Shown in pieces: positions 1-9,942 of a DNA stretch of 15,179 nt. The stretch spans positions 1 to 15,179 of the forward strand of contig JBBPYC010000085.1 of the NCBI GenBank assembly GCA_038200275.1, read 5' to 3'. A program made the position numbers and the translations under genes. The first letter of the stretch is position 1. Every line of letters begins with the position of its first letter. Under the pieces are notes generated by a model. That model did not search any database. It was given only the letters and a program-made list of their open reading frames with translations, and was not told the origin of the DNA. The stretch is from JBBPYC01 sp038200275 (GTDB taxonomy: Bacteria > Pseudomonadota > Gammaproteobacteria > Burkholderiales > Burkholderiaceae_C).

Positions 1-1
1 C

Positions 2-457
2 CACACACTGGCCGAACAGATCGAGCAAAGCACGATCTTGCTCGAAGACATCGGGGTCAAGCCCAAACAGGTCGTGGTGGATCTGGGCTACCGGGGCAAG
101 GACGTGGACGCGGCCAATCCCGGCATTCAGATCATCCACCGCGGGCGCTACAAGTCGATGGACAAGCACGAGCGCAAGCTGCTCAAACGGCGCCAGGCGG
201 TAGAGCCGGCGATCGGACACCTTAAAGCCGACCACCGCATGAACCGCTGCTGGCTCAAGGGTGCGATCGGAGACGCGCTGCACGCGCTCAGCTGTGCGGT
301 GGGCTACAACCTGCGCTGGCTGATGCGGGCGGTGGTGCGTCTGGGCTTGAAGGACGGTTTGTTGGCCTTCGCTCTGGTGCGCTGGGCAGCGTCATTGGCG
401 ATGATTCATCCGCTACCGGCGCAACAAAGGGCTTGCGGGCAAATGATTCGGGCTTGA
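2..457 (+). CDS. IS5-family transposase, C-terminal part (5' end outside window)
   Basis: The reading frame is open from the window edge, so the N-terminus lies to the left; the in-window TTG at 38 is only an internal codon. The protein would be a DDE transposase that cuts and joins the ends of its own insertion sequence. Seen directly: the VVDLGYRG block carrying the second catalytic Asp (codon 80-82), and the RRQAVEPAIGHLKADHRM block carrying the catalytic Glu (codon 203-205) with the His-Leu-Lys pattern usual in the IS5 group. After this comes the common tail ALHALSCAVGYNLRWLM. The catalytic Asp of the N-terminal half is out of view, so I cannot say whether the whole gene is intact. The element's right end should lie shortly after the stop, perhaps near 505-515, but I could not fix it without the left end. 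It converges on the glucan synthase gene. Confidence 0.88.
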   Translation, partial: HTLAEQIEQSTILLEDIGVKPKQVVVDLGYRGKDVDAANPGIQIIHRGRYKSMDKHERKLLKRRQAVEPAIGHLKADHRMNRCWLKGAIGDALHALSCAVGYNLRWLMRAVVRLGLKDGLLAFALVRWAASLAMIHPLPAQQRACGQMIRA

Positions 458-533
458 CGCTTGGGAAGCGTTCGCCGATTCACGTGGAGATGAATTTGCA
501 GGGCCGACTACTCACTTCAGTCCTCGTTTTGAA

Positions 534-550
534 GCGGCCCCGTAGGCCGC
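534..550. other. GC-rich hairpin in the gap between the IS5 remnant and ndvB
   Basis: A six-base-pair stem (GCGGCC/GGCCGC) with a five-base loop lies 18 bases beyond the ndvB stop codon. In the ndvB reading direction it is followed by TTCAAAA rather than a clean run of T, so it is at best a weak intrinsic terminator. The rest of the 458-567 gap shows no gene. Confidence 0.35.
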
Positions 551-567
551 GTCGCCATGACTTTCAA

Positions 568-3500
568 TCAGGTTGAAAAGCGAGCAGGTGCAGTTGAGCG
601 CAGACGCACGACCACCACATGCGTACCGCCGTCATTCACCAGCGCGACGAAGCCGTCGGAACTGATCACACCATCGACGCGGATTTGAGCCGAGTCGGCG
701 TGCTCTACCTGTACTTCGTAGAGGGTGTCGCGGAAACGATAGGCCACTGAGAATCCTGGCCAATCTGCTGGCATGCAGGGGCGCACATACAGCCGCGCCC
801 CATCGTTGTCGATCTCGAGCTGAATACCGAGCAGCGACTCGACGATCAGCCGATACATCCATCCCGCCGAGCCGGTGTACCAACTCCAGCCGCCGCGGCC
901 GGTGTGCGGCGCCACGCTGTAGACATCGGCTGCGACAACATAGGGCTCGACCTTGTAAAGCGCCACTTCTTGCGCGGTACGGCCGTGGTGCAGGGGATTG
1001 ATCAAGTCCATCACCTGCCATGCGCGCGACGCATCACTAATGGCAGCGAACGCCATCGCCGCCCACACCGCGCTGTGGGTGTACTGGCCACCGTTTTCCC
1101 GCACGCCGGGCACGTAGCCGGCGATGTAGCCGGGATTTGGGCCCTGGCCATCGAAGGGCGGATCGAGCAGTTGCACCAAACCCGCATCAGAGCGCACCAA
1201 ACGAGCCGCAAGCGCATCCATCGCGCGCTGCACGCGCTCCCTTCGGCCGACGCCAGACAGCACCGCCCAGCTTTGCGCAATCGAATCGATCTGACATTCG
1301 ACGCCATCCTTCGATCCCAGCGGGGTGCCGTCGTCGAAATAGGCACGGCGGTACCAGTCACCGTCCCAACCGTTTTCTTCGAGCCGAAGGGCGAGTTTCT
1401 CTCGCTCGGTGTCGCATTGCCGCGCGAACGGCAAGTCGCCGTGCCTGCGGGCCAGCACAGCGAACTGCCGCAGCACATCGCAGAAGAAGAATCCCAACCA
1501 CACGCTCTCGCCCCGGCCCTGATGACCGACCTCGTTCATCCCGTCGTTCCAGTCACCGCTGCCCATCAGTGGCAGGCCATGCGTGCCGTAGCGCATGCCG
1601 TGTTGTACGGCGCGCACCGCGTGTTGGTACAGGGTCGCGCTGTGGTCGGAGCGCTGGGGCAGGTCGTAGTACGAGTCGTCGGCCGGCGGCACGGGTCGGC
1701 CTTCAAGGAATGGCACGCTCGCGTCCAGTACCCCGCTGTCGTTCGTGGCGCCCAGGTAGCGGCACAGCGCCAGAGGCAGCCAAAGGTAGTCATCCGAGAT
1801 GTGCGTGCGCACGCCTCGGCCTGCTGGCGGATGCCACCAATGCTGCACGTCTCCCTCGACAAACTGGCGACTTGCACAAAGCAGCAGATGCTCGCGCAAC
1901 ACCTCCGGGCGTGTGTGGACCAAAGCCATCGCATCCTGCAACTGATCGCGAAAACCAAAAGCACCGCCCGACTGGTAGTAACCGCTGCGCGCCCACATCC
2001 GGCAAGCCAGCGTTTGGTAGACCAGCCAGCCGTTGGCCAGCAGATTTAGCGAAGCATCGGGCGTATTGACCTGCACCGCACCGAGCGTGTGGCGCCAGTG
2101 CGCATGAACGGCATCCAGCGCCTCGCGCCGCGCCGCACTGCCGCGGTAGCGCTGCACCAGCTTGTCGGCTTCGTCGAGGCTGCGGCCGATGCCGAGCCGA
2201 AAGACGATTTCGCGCGTTTGCCCGGGTGCCAGATCGAATGGCACTTGGATGGCCGCACACGGATCGAGACCGACACCGACGCGGCCCGAAAGCTTTTTGC
2301 GGCGCAGCGCCGCCGGATGGCGCAGTGACCCGTTGCGGCCGATGAACTCGGTGCGGTCGCCGGTCACGCTGGCGGCCAGTCGATCGGTGCCATCAACGTC
2401 GAAAAATCCGATCCAGTCGCCGAACTCGTTACTGAACGGGTTGCGCGCATACAGCGCGCCGCTGCTTTCGGCGATCTCGGTGCCGATGTGCGGCGCTGTT
2501 GTGGCGCGCATGTCGCCCAACACCCATTCGACGTAGCCCGTGGCTGACAAGCGGCGCACGCGGTCGCCGTCGTTGCGCAGCACAAGCACCGAAAACTTTA
2601 CCGCGGCGTCGAGCGCGACGAACAGCGTCAGCTCGCTGTGAATCTCCACGGCATCGTGCTCGAACACGCTGTAGCCGAAGCCATGCCGCGTCACAAAAGG
2701 CGCCCCATGACTGCCGCCGGCTGCGCTGTCGGCCGACCCAGGCAGCGAGGTCGGCGACCAAACCTGGCCGGACGCTTCGTCGCGCAGGTAGATGGCTTCG
2801 CCACCGGCGTCGGTCACCGGGTCGTTGTGCCAGGGTGTCAGGCGCAACTCGTGGGCGTTTTCGCACCAGGTGTAGGCGCTGCCGGCTTCGGACACCACGG
2901 TTCCAAAACGGGGATTGGCCAACACGTTGACCCAAGGCGCCGGGGGGCGCTGCCCCGGCGCGGGCGCGATGACGTATTCGCGCCCGTCGAACGCAAAACC
3001 ACCGAGGCCGTTGTCGAAGATCAGGTGATCTGGCGATGCAAGCTGTGCACCCGCGTAGGCCGGCCTATCCGCGTTGGGCCGATTGGTCCCCACCGGCTCG
3101 ACAGCACGGGTGGGCACGAGGGGCGCCACGCGATGCTGCGGGACCGGCTTGCGCATGGCTTGCTGCTCGAGCGATCCGCGCTGGTCATTGATGATGACGC
3201 GGGCCACCGCCTGCAAAAGAATGCGGTCTTCGCTACCGATCTGGCCGGCATGCCGAACGAAGATGCCGCCCGGCCGGTCGACCACATGCACTTCGTTACC
3301 GGCGGCGATGAGACCGAGGATCTGTTCCTGCAAGTGCTGCTGGTAGCCATCGCGTTCTTCGTTCCAGATCACCAGGTCGACCGCCAGCCCTTTGAGGCGC
3401 CACCAGGCATGCGCCTGCACCATCTGCTGAACCAGATCGATATGGGCGGCGTCGCCGATTTGCAGCAGCACGATCGGCAAGTCGCCCGAGATGGCATAGG

Positions 3501-6500
3501 CCCACAAGTCCGACTGGCCACGGTGGTTGCGCAGCAGCGTGGTGGCCTCAGCGCGATGCAGGGGTTGGGCATAAATGACCGCGCCAGCCAGACGCGCGTA
3601 CAGCTGCGCGTCGGCCTCGCTGGCATTGATCTGACGCAGCACGACCTGGCTGTGCGTCCACGACAAGTCGAGCACGCGGTCGGCCAGGCGGCGGTCCACG
3701 TACTTGTGCACCAGCGCCACGCACGCCTCGCGCGTCATGGCCATGCCATAAACCAGATCGATGGTGGCGGTCTGATCGGGCTCCAGCGTGATCACACGGC
3801 GTGTCGCGACTACCGGGTCGAGCACCGAGCCGGCACTGCCCGACAACGCGCCGCGGTCGAGCAAGGCCTGGGGTGCGTGCAGGCTGCGACCGCGGCCGAT
3901 GAATCGCACACGATCGGTTTCATGCGACACCGCGCCGGCTCGGGCGCCATGCACGGCCATCAGGTGGAACAGGTGCGGCGGCTGTTCGCCAGACGACCGC
4001 GGCCGGCGCGTGCACAACAGCGCCGCCGGCTCGGCAAGCACTTCTGTCTGCACGAAGAGCTTGCTGAACGCCGGATGCTGTACATCGGCGGCGGCGGGTG
4101 CAATCACGACCTCGGCATAGCTGGTCAGCTCGATGCTGCGCTGCTTGCCACTCAGGTTTCTGAGGCGCAAGCGGCGTAATTCGATGTCGTCTTCCGGCGA
4201 GACCACGATCTCCGTATAGGCGTCGATGCCTTCTGCCCGGAGGCGAAATTCTGCGCGGCCTTCACTGAAGATGGCTTCGAATGCGTCCGTCCGCAGCGTT
4301 GGCTGGTGCGTAGTCGACCAGAACGCGCCGGTGTCGGTGTCGCGCAGGAAACAGAAGCTGCCCCAGTTGTCGCAGGTGGTGTCTTCGCGCCACCGCGTCA
4401 CGGCCAGGTCTTTCCAGCGGCTGACGCCGGCGCCAGTGTGCGTCAGCATCACGTGGTAGCGGCCGTTGGACAGCAGCTGCACCTCGGGCGCCGGAGTGTC
4501 GGCTGTGGTGATTACGCGCAGCGGCGCCTCAATGGGACCAAATTCCTTTTGCACCTCGGGGCGTTCGGCATTGTGCGGATGGAAAGCCAACACCTTGAGA
4601 GCGCGTTCATGCAGCAGCAGCAGGGTGGCCTGCAATTCGGGGTCGGCGACAAAGCGGCGCTGCATCGGCTGCCCGAGCAGCACGCTGGCCAGAGACAAGA
4701 GGCTCATGCCTTGGTGGTGCGCCATGTACGAGCGCACGATGGCGCTTGTTTGCCCGCGTGGCAGTCGCGACGGCGTGTAGTCGATGGCTTCGTAATAGCC
4801 GAAGCGGCTGGCCAGCCCCTCTTCAGCCATGCGCTCAAGGTTTTGGCAAGCCGCGCGTGGGTCGACCATCAGGGCCATCACGGTGGCGTACGGCGCCACG
4901 ACCAAGTCGTCGGCCAGCCCACGCTTCAAGCCCAGGCCCGGCACGCCGAAAGCGCGGTACTGGTAGTTCAGCTGCCCATCGGTGGCGTTGTAGCCCGACT
5001 CGGAAATGCCCCAGGGCACAGCGCGTTGGCGGCCGTAGCTGATCTGCCGCTCGACGGCCGCGCGCACCGTCTGATCGAGCAGGGTGCCTTCGTAGCTCGG
5101 CATCACCAGCATCGGCATCAGATACTCGAACATCGATCCACTCCAGGACATCAGGATCGCGCGACCGTCGATCGTTGTGAGCAAGCGGCCGAGCGAGAAC
5201 CAGCTCGCTTGCGGCAGCGCGCCCTGCGCGATGCCCGTGAAAATTGTCAGCCGCGCTTCGGAGGCCAGCAGGTCATAGCAGCCGGGGTCCAGTCGACGCT
5301 CGTCGAGGTTGAAGCCGATGGACAGGAGGCTGCGCGCCGGGTCGTACAAAAAGTCCCACTCCATGCGCGCCAATGCGCCGGCACGTTCTGCCAGCTGATG
5401 CAGCATGGCGGTACGCTGTGCCAGCGTGGCTTGTTGTAACTCGGTTTCTGGCGCGAGTGCTTCCAGTTCGGTGACCGCTGCCTGACATTGGTTTTGCAGG
5501 GCTTGGGCCCACTGTTTTGTGTCCGCGTCAGCGCGGTCGTCCGGGTCGCCGGTGCGTGGAGCGTGCGAAGCCAGGTCGTGTGCGCAATGAACCAGTGCGT
5601 TAATCGCCATCCGCAAGTCGACCAGCGTGTTCGTGGATTGCTGCTGCGCTCGATCCAACAACAGCGCAAAGCGATCCATCGCTTCATCAGGGTTTGCGTC
5701 GGCATGAGCGCTTTGCAACAATCGCATCGTATCGGCGAGGCCATTGAGCAGCAGTGCCGCGGGGTGTGGACGGGCGCCCAACTCGATCAGTCCGGCACGT
5801 AGCGTCAACAGGTGACCGGCCAGATTGCCGCTGTCCACGGTGGAGATGTAGCGCGGACGCAGTGGCTCCAGCGTTTCGGTGTCGTACCAGTTGAAGAGGT
5901 GACCGCGGTGCTTTTCCAAGCGCTCAACTGACTCGAGCGTGGCACTGGTGCGCTCGATTAACTCGCCAAGCGTGAGGTAGCCAAAGTCGTGCGCGGCCAG
6001 GTTGGCGAGCAGCGCCAGGCCGATGTTGGTCGGCGAGGTGCGGTGCGCCGTGCGCTGCACTGGGTCCTCCTGCATGTTGTCGGGCGGCAAGAAGTTGTCT
6101 TTCGGCCCGACGAAGGTTTCAAAGAAAGCCCAGGTGCGGCGGCTCAGCAGGCGCAAAAAGTCCGCCTGCTCAGTGCTGAGCGTGGCGCGCACGTGCCGCA
6201 GCGGCTGGTTGAGCCACCAGATCACGAGCGGCGATACGAACCACAACAGCAGCACCGGTGCTGCGAACGCCAGCACCATCGGCCGATAGGCGCTCAAGCC
6301 AGCGGCGATGCCGGCAGCCAGCAACGGGCCGACCCACATGGTTTGCACCGTGCCCAACAGGTCGGCCATGGCATCGCCGGGTTTTCGAGCCGCTGAGGCG
6401 GACGACGCCTGCCACTCGAGCAGCCGTCGCTTCGTCACCCACAGACGCCAGAGCGTGCGCACCACCGCGTCGAGGCTGAACGCGGCTTCGTAGGGCAGGC

Positions 6501-9324
6501 AAGCGAGGCTTAGGGTCGATCGGCCGAGCGAGGTCCAACCAGCCGACCAGACCACCTCCAGGTGCTGAAGCAGACGCAGTTCTTCCGGCTTTCGCAGCAG
6601 ATGTACCAAGGTCGCAAGAAGCGGCTGCGCGTAGATCAACGCCACGCCCGCCAGCGTCCAAATCCACGGCAGCCGCAACACGCTCCAACCCAACACAAAC
6701 AGCGCGGTCAAAGCAGCGGGCACCAGGCTTCGCCGCAGGTTGTCGACGATCTTCCATCGGGACAGCGTCGACAACGGATTGCGAAACCGCACGCGGCCGG
6801 TTTGCGTCGGGATGTCGCCCGCGCTTTCGAGCGCAGGCACTTTTACCCACGGCATCAGCCAGCCGATGATCTGCCAGTCACCACGAATCCAGCGGTGGCG
6901 GCGCTTGACATCGGCGTCGTAGCGCGAAGGCGGCTCTTCGATCAGTTCCACATCGCTGATCAAGCCGCTGCGCGCATAACAGCCTTCCAGCAGGTCGTGG
7001 CTGAGGATGCGGTTCTCCGACAGGCGACCGCCCATAACGTGTTCGAAGGCGTCGACGTCATAGATGCCCTTGCCGATGAAAGAGCCTTCGCCGAACAAGT
7101 CCTGATAGACGTCGGAAACAGCACGTGTGTAGGGGTCGATGCCTGGCTCGCCACCGACCAGCTGTGCATAGCGTGAGCAGTTGGCGCCGGTCATGCTGGA
7201 GCCCATGCGCGGCTGCAGGATGCCGTAGCCCTCCACAACACGCGGTGCGCCGGCAACGCCACCAAAGCGCGGGCGATTCAGCGGGTGTGCCATCGTGGCC
7301 ACGAAGCGCCAAGCGCTGTCGCGAGGCATCTGCGTGTCTGTGTCCAGCGTAATGACGTAGCGCACGTCGCGCAGCGGTACAGTGTCGCCCACGATTCGGG
7401 TAAAGCGCTCACCCGGCCCGGCGCTGGCGTGTCCACGCAGCAGCGCATTCAGGTCAGCCAACTTGCCGCGCTTGCGCTCGTGGCCCATCCACACCCGATC
7501 GCGCATGTTCCAGCGGCGGGGCCGATGCAACAGGAAGAAGCGATCGCCATCATGCGGGCTGCCCAGCGGCGACTCGTGCTTGCGATTGAGCGCTTCGATT
7601 CTCTCGGCAGCCAATTGCAGCAGCGCGTCGTCGCTGTCGCAGATTTCCTCGACCCCGTCGTTGAAGTCGGTCAGCAAGGCAAAGTAAAGCTGCGGGTCGC
7701 GGTTGGCCAGAAAGCGCACCTCAAGCTGGTCTGCCAGGTCTTCAACGGCTTGCGCGCTGCCGATCAGCGTCGGCACGACCACCAAAGTTCTCGATACCGG
7801 AGCGATGCCCGTTTCGTAATCCATGCGCGGCAACATCCGCGGCTCGGCAAGCAGACCAGCCACCCAATTGACCAATGCCACGGCAAGCTGGCTTGCCGAC
7901 AGCAACAGCGCAACACCACCAGGCAATATCCACCAGCTGGACGTGGTCGCCTCGGTGAAAGGCAGCGCGAAGCCATGCGACGCCCAGAGCGCCACGCCCA
8001 GGCTCAGCAATAGCGTCAACAACAAAAGCGAGTTGCTGTAGAGCCGCAGCAGCTGGTCCGCGCCCGGTTGGCGAGCGCGTTGCATCCATGTCGAGCACAC
8101 CTTTGCCCGCTGCAACAAGGTATCGGCGCCAGCACCAATCAGGTAATAGCCCAGATGCGCTGGCGCACTCGTCTGGTCCGTCCCGTTCATGACCGATTCG
8201 GCGGCGAGCGCAACAGCGGCCTGCGCCACTTCGAGTTCACTAAGTGGACTGCTGCGGGCCAGCGTCTCAATCACATGGCGATAGCGGTCTCGGGTTGTGA
8301 AATCCATGTGCGCGTAAACATCGGCGGGATCCTGTCGCAGCGCCTGTTCGACCAGCGACAGCGCCTCGACAAAATCGCGCCAATCGGCGGCTCCGAGTAC
8401 GCGCAAGCCGCCGATGCTGTTGCTCACCGAAACCTGGGCACGGGACTGTGTCTGCGCCTCGGCCTGAACCAACTGGTCGACGGTCTGCCCCAGCTCGACC
8501 AGTCGCTGTTCCATCCAGGTCAGCGGCAGCGCCAACGCTGCGCCTCGACCCTGCAACCGGCGCGCCAGTTCGGCGACGAAAGCGCTCGTCATCGGCGGCT
8601 CCGAGCGCGCCATGTCGGCGATGACGAGGATCAGGTTTTTCGGATCGGTCGCAGCCACGTCGAGCATCTTGTCTGCCCACACATTGGCCAGATTGCGGTC
8701 ATTGCGGCCGAGTCCGATGCGCACCGCCAACCGGCGCAAGTTCTCGATCAATGCCAGCCGAAGCATGATCGGCACTGCCCACAACTCCCCCAGCTGCAGC
8801 GGCTTGATCGCTTGGTAAGCAGTGAGGAAGCGACTCAGGGTGCCGCGGCTCAAACGCGCATCGCCGTGGGCCACGGCTTGCAGCGCGAGGTCGTAGACGC
8901 GAGGCAAGTCGGCCGACGGACCGTTGCGCAGCCGGGGCAGTGCTCGGCTGTAGCCGGGCGGCAGATGGCGTTTGGCGGTGCGAATCTCCTCCTCGATGAA
9001 GTGGAAGTTGTCAAGCAGCCATTCGCCCGCGGGCGTCATGCGGCGCTGCAGCTCCGTGCTGCGCGTGAGCAGCACGTACGTCTGCACCAACAATTTCTCA
9101 TTGGCTGCCAGCCGCAGCAGCAGCCTGTCTGGAGCGCTCGATGAGGTCAACTCATGGCTGGCCGCCAGACTCGCGCCGTGTTGCGCCATCTGATCGGCGG
9201 AAAAAAGCTCAGCGCGCAGCGGTGCTTCTTCCAGCCCTCGGTCTACACCACTCCTGCTGCCAGGCAGGCGGATTCGATCGATCTGGGTGAGAACGGTTGC
9301 CCACAGGGGGTGCTTCAAATTCAA
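568..9324 (-). CDS. ndvB: Cyclic beta-1,2-glucan synthetase (NdvB/ChvB family)
   Basis: Inner-membrane enzyme that builds cyclic beta-1,2-glucan from UDP-glucose; in relatives the product reaches the periplasm and serves in osmotic adaptation and host interaction. It has 2918 residues, close to the roughly 2800-2900 usual for the family. Visible order: N-terminal region; hydrophobic segments near 427-450 and 463-490; GT84 glycosyltransferase part with DTDT (661-664) and RRHRWIRGDWQ (808-818); hydrophobic segments near 864-907 and 994-1038; glycoamylase-like region ending near HHQGMS (1536-1541); two beta-sandwich sugar-binding modules (about 1613-1862 and 2099-2375); GH94 phosphorylase-like domain with GDWNDGMN (2590-2597, holding the family's catalytic Asp) and ENGGQYTH (about 2742). 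The start is TTG, chosen because GAGGAG lies five bases upstream and the next ATG would remove conserved N-terminal sequence. No NdvA-type ABC exporter lies beside it. The frame is unbroken. Confidence 0.96.
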   Translation of the reverse strand: MNLKHPLWATVLTQIDRIRLPGSRSGVDRGLEEAPLRAELFSADQMAQHGASLAASHELTSSSAPDRLLLRLAANEKLLVQTYVLLTRSTELQRRMTPAGEWLLDNFHFIEEEIRTAKRHLPPGYSRALPRLRNGPSADLPRVYDLALQAVAHGDARLSRGTLSRFLTAYQAIKPLQLGELWAVPIMLRLALIENLRRLAVRIGLGRNDRNLANVWADKMLDVAATDPKNLILVIADMARSEPPMTSAFVAELARRLQGRGAALALPLTWMEQRLVELGQTVDQLVQAEAQTQSRAQVSVSNSIGGLRVLGAADWRDFVEALSLVEQALRQDPADVYAHMDFTTRDRYRHVIETLARSSPLSELEVAQAAVALAAESVMNGTDQTSAPAHLGYYLIGAGADTLLQRAKVCSTWMQRARQPGADQLLRLYSNSLLLLTLLLSLGVALWASHGFALPFTEATTSSWWILPGGVALLLSASQLAVALVNWVAGLLAEPRMLPRMDYETGIAPVSRTLVVVPTLIGSAQAVEDLADQLEVRFLANRDPQLYFALLTDFNDGVEEICDSDDALLQLAAERIEALNRKHESPLGSPHDGDRFFLLHRPRRWNMRDRVWMGHERKRGKLADLNALLRGHASAGPGERFTRIVGDTVPLRDVRYVITLDTDTQMPRDSAWRFVATMAHPLNRPRFGGVAGAPRVVEGYGILQPRMGSSMTGANCSRYAQLVGGEPGIDPYTRAVSDVYQDLFGEGSFIGKGIYDVDAFEHVMGGRLSENRILSHDLLEGCYARSGLISDVELIEEPPSRYDADVKRRHRWIRGDWQIIGWLMPWVKVPALESAGDIPTQTGRVRFRNPLSTLSRWKIVDNLRRSLVPAALTALFVLGWSVLRLPWIWTLAGVALIYAQPLLATLVHLLRKPEELRLLQHLEVVWSAGWTSLGRSTLSLACLPYEAAFSLDAVVRTLWRLWVTKRRLLEWQASSASAARKPGDAMADLLGTVQTMWVGPLLAAGIAAGLSAYRPMVLAFAAPVLLLWFVSPLVIWWLNQPLRHVRATLSTEQADFLRLLSRRTWAFFETFVGPKDNFLPPDNMQEDPVQRTAHRTSPTNIGLALLANLAAHDFGYLTLGELIERTSATLESVERLEKHRGHLFNWYDTETLEPLRPRYISTVDSGNLAGHLLTLRAGLIELGARPHPAALLLNGLADTMRLLQSAHADANPDEAMDRFALLLDRAQQQSTNTLVDLRMAINALVHCAHDLASHAPRTGDPDDRADADTKQWAQALQNQCQAAVTELEALAPETELQQATLAQRTAMLHQLAERAGALARMEWDFLYDPARSLLSIGFNLDERRLDPGCYDLLASEARLTIFTGIAQGALPQASWFSLGRLLTTIDGRAILMSWSGSMFEYLMPMLVMPSYEGTLLDQTVRAAVERQISYGRQRAVPWGISESGYNATDGQLNYQYRAFGVPGLGLKRGLADDLVVAPYATVMALMVDPRAACQNLERMAEEGLASRFGYYEAIDYTPSRLPRGQTSAIVRSYMAHHQGMSLLSLASVLLGQPMQRRFVADPELQATLLLLHERALKVLAFHPHNAERPEVQKEFGPIEAPLRVITTADTPAPEVQLLSNGRYHVMLTHTGAGVSRWKDLAVTRWREDTTCDNWGSFCFLRDTDTGAFWSTTHQPTLRTDAFEAIFSEGRAEFRLRAEGIDAYTEIVVSPEDDIELRRLRLRNLSGKQRSIELTSYAEVVIAPAAADVQHPAFSKLFVQTEVLAEPAALLCTRRPRSSGEQPPHLFHLMAVHGARAGAVSHETDRVRFIGRGRSLHAPQALLDRGALSGSAGSVLDPVVATRRVITLEPDQTATIDLVYGMAMTREACVALVHKYVDRRLADRVLDLSWTHSQVVLRQINASEADAQLYARLAGAVIYAQPLHRAEATTLLRNHRGQSDLWAYAISGDLPIVLLQIGDAAHIDLVQQMVQAHAWWRLKGLAVDLVIWNEERDGYQQHLQEQILGLIAAGNEVHVVDRPGGIFVRHAGQIGSEDRILLQAVARVIINDQRGSLEQQAMRKPVPQHRVAPLVPTRAVEPVGTNRPNADRPAYAGAQLASPDHLIFDNGLGGFAFDGREYVIAPAPGQRPPAPWVNVLANPRFGTVVSEAGSAYTWCENAHELRLTPWHNDPVTDAGGEAIYLRDEASGQVWSPTSLPGSADSAAGGSHGAPFVTRHGFGYSVFEHDAVEIHSELTLFVALDAAVKFSVLVLRNDGDRVRRLSATGYVEWVLGDMRATTAPHIGTEIAESSGALYARNPFSNEFGDWIGFFDVDGTDRLAASVTGDRTEFIGRNGSLRHPAALRRKKLSGRVGVGLDPCAAIQVPFDLAPGQTREIVFRLGIGRSLDEADKLVQRYRGSAARREALDAVHAHWRHTLGAVQVNTPDASLNLLANGWLVYQTLACRMWARSGYYQSGGAFGFRDQLQDAMALVHTRPEVLREHLLLCASRQFVEGDVQHWWHPPAGRGVRTHISDDYLWLPLALCRYLGATNDSGVLDASVPFLEGRPVPPADDSYYDLPQRSDHSATLYQHAVRAVQHGMRYGTHGLPLMGSGDWNDGMNEVGHQGRGESVWLGFFFCDVLRQFAVLARRHGDLPFARQCDTEREKLALRLEENGWDGDWYRRAYFDDGTPLGSKDGVECQIDSIAQSWAVLSGVGRRERVQRAMDALAARLVRSDAGLVQLLDPPFDGQGPNPGYIAGYVPGVRENGGQYTHSAVWAAMAFAAISDASRAWQVMDLINPLHHGRTAQEVALYKVEPYVVAADVYSVAPHTGRGGWSWYTGSAGWMYRLIVESLLGIQLEIDNDGARLYVRPCMPADWPGFSVAYRFRDTLYEVQVEHADSAQIRVDGVISSDGFVALVNDGGTHVVVVRLRSTAPARFST

Positions 9325-9329
9325 ACTCG

Positions 9330-9335
9330 CTCCTC
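9330..9335 (-). promoter_or_regulatory. Ribosome binding site deciding the TTG start of ndvB
   Basis: GAGGAG on the minus strand, five bases before the TTG at 9324-9322. The near-ideal sequence and spacing are the main reason to accept a non-ATG start for this very long gene. Confidence 0.8.
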
Positions 9336-9612
9336 GAATTTTCGATCGGATGAACTCAACGCATGTAAGTCATGTCCGCTATGCCTACGCCTCACACGCA
9401 AAGCGCCGCGACGTCCAATCACCGCACTCATATGTATCCGCGCTTGCCTCTGCTGCTGTAAGGCGAAAAGTGGGCTAATAAAGCCAAGGCCGTTAGACGG
9501 CTGCCCCCGGCCAGTAGCCGACATTCGCAAATGATCGCCAGAGCGAGCCGTCGGCGCAGACGCTCAACTGGCTTGAGCGGTGGACGGTGGGCTCGACAAT
9601 GTCGAGGTGGAC
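9336..9612. other. Divergent intergenic region between ndvB and the YnfA-like gene
   Basis: About 280 bases with no convincing gene; it should hold the promoters for both flanking genes. On the minus strand a TACATA (9431-9436) lies 19 bases from a TTACAG-like box (9456-9461). This is a poor match and the spacing is long, so I give it little weight. No strong operator palindrome or riboswitch is apparent. The YnfA-like frame is open upstream to a GTG at 9580, but that part does not look like the family. Confidence 0.5.
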
Positions 9613-9942
9613 ATGCTCAAGACGCTCCTTCTCTTCGTGGCTACCGCCTTGGTAGAAATACTCGGTTGCTACCTGCCCTACCTCTGGCTGAAGCAAGACC
9701 GCTCGGCTTGGCTGCTTCTGCCTGCGGCCGGTAGCTTGGCATTGTTCGCATGGCTGCTGACGCTCCACCCCACGGCGGCGGGCCGGGTCTACGCGGCCTA
9801 CGGCGGCGTCTACGTGGCTGTCGCCGTCTTCTGGCTGATGCTGGTGGACAAAGTGCGCCCCACGACGTCGGACTGGCTGGGGGTAGCAGTGAGTCTGGCC
9901 GGAATGGCCATCATCATGTTTGGGCCGCGATCCCAGACATGA
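9613..9942 (+). CDS. UPF0060/YnfA-family small inner-membrane protein
   Basis: 109-residue protein with four predicted membrane helices (about 2-22, 31-50, 60-79 and 85-104), matching the usual length and topology of the YnfA/UPF0060 family, which is distantly related to small multidrug-resistance-type transporters. Family hallmarks are visible: EILGCYLPYLWL in helix 1, AAYGGVYVAVAVFW in helix 3, then VDKVRPTTSDWLG and the GMAIIMFGP end. The ATG at 9613 is preferred over a GTG at 9580: it gives the family length, begins directly at the first helix, and has GAGG five bases upstream (9604-9607). Function in the family is poorly settled; export of toxic compounds is proposed for some members. 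The 3' end overlaps the convergent CDF remnant by 29 bases. It is divergent from ndvB and probably independent of it. Confidence 0.9.
   Translation: MLKTLLLFVATALVEILGCYLPYLWLKQDRSAWLLLPAAGSLALFAWLLTLHPTAAGRVYAAYGGVYVAVAVFWLMLVDKVRPTTSDWLGVAVSLAGMAIIMFGPRSQT

Noticed and set aside
904..9144. Long plus-strand ORFs opposite ndvB (for example 904-2049, 2638-4179, 4306-5439 and 8068-9144)
   Set aside because: They lie fully inside the convincing ndvB frame on the other strand, show no recognisable domains or repeat-free globular pattern, and are the usual antisense openings of high-GC codon use.
9580..9612. GTG at 9580 as the start of the YnfA-like protein
   Set aside because: It would add 11 non-hydrophobic residues not seen in the family, while the ATG at 9613 has a better-placed ribosome site and gives the usual length.
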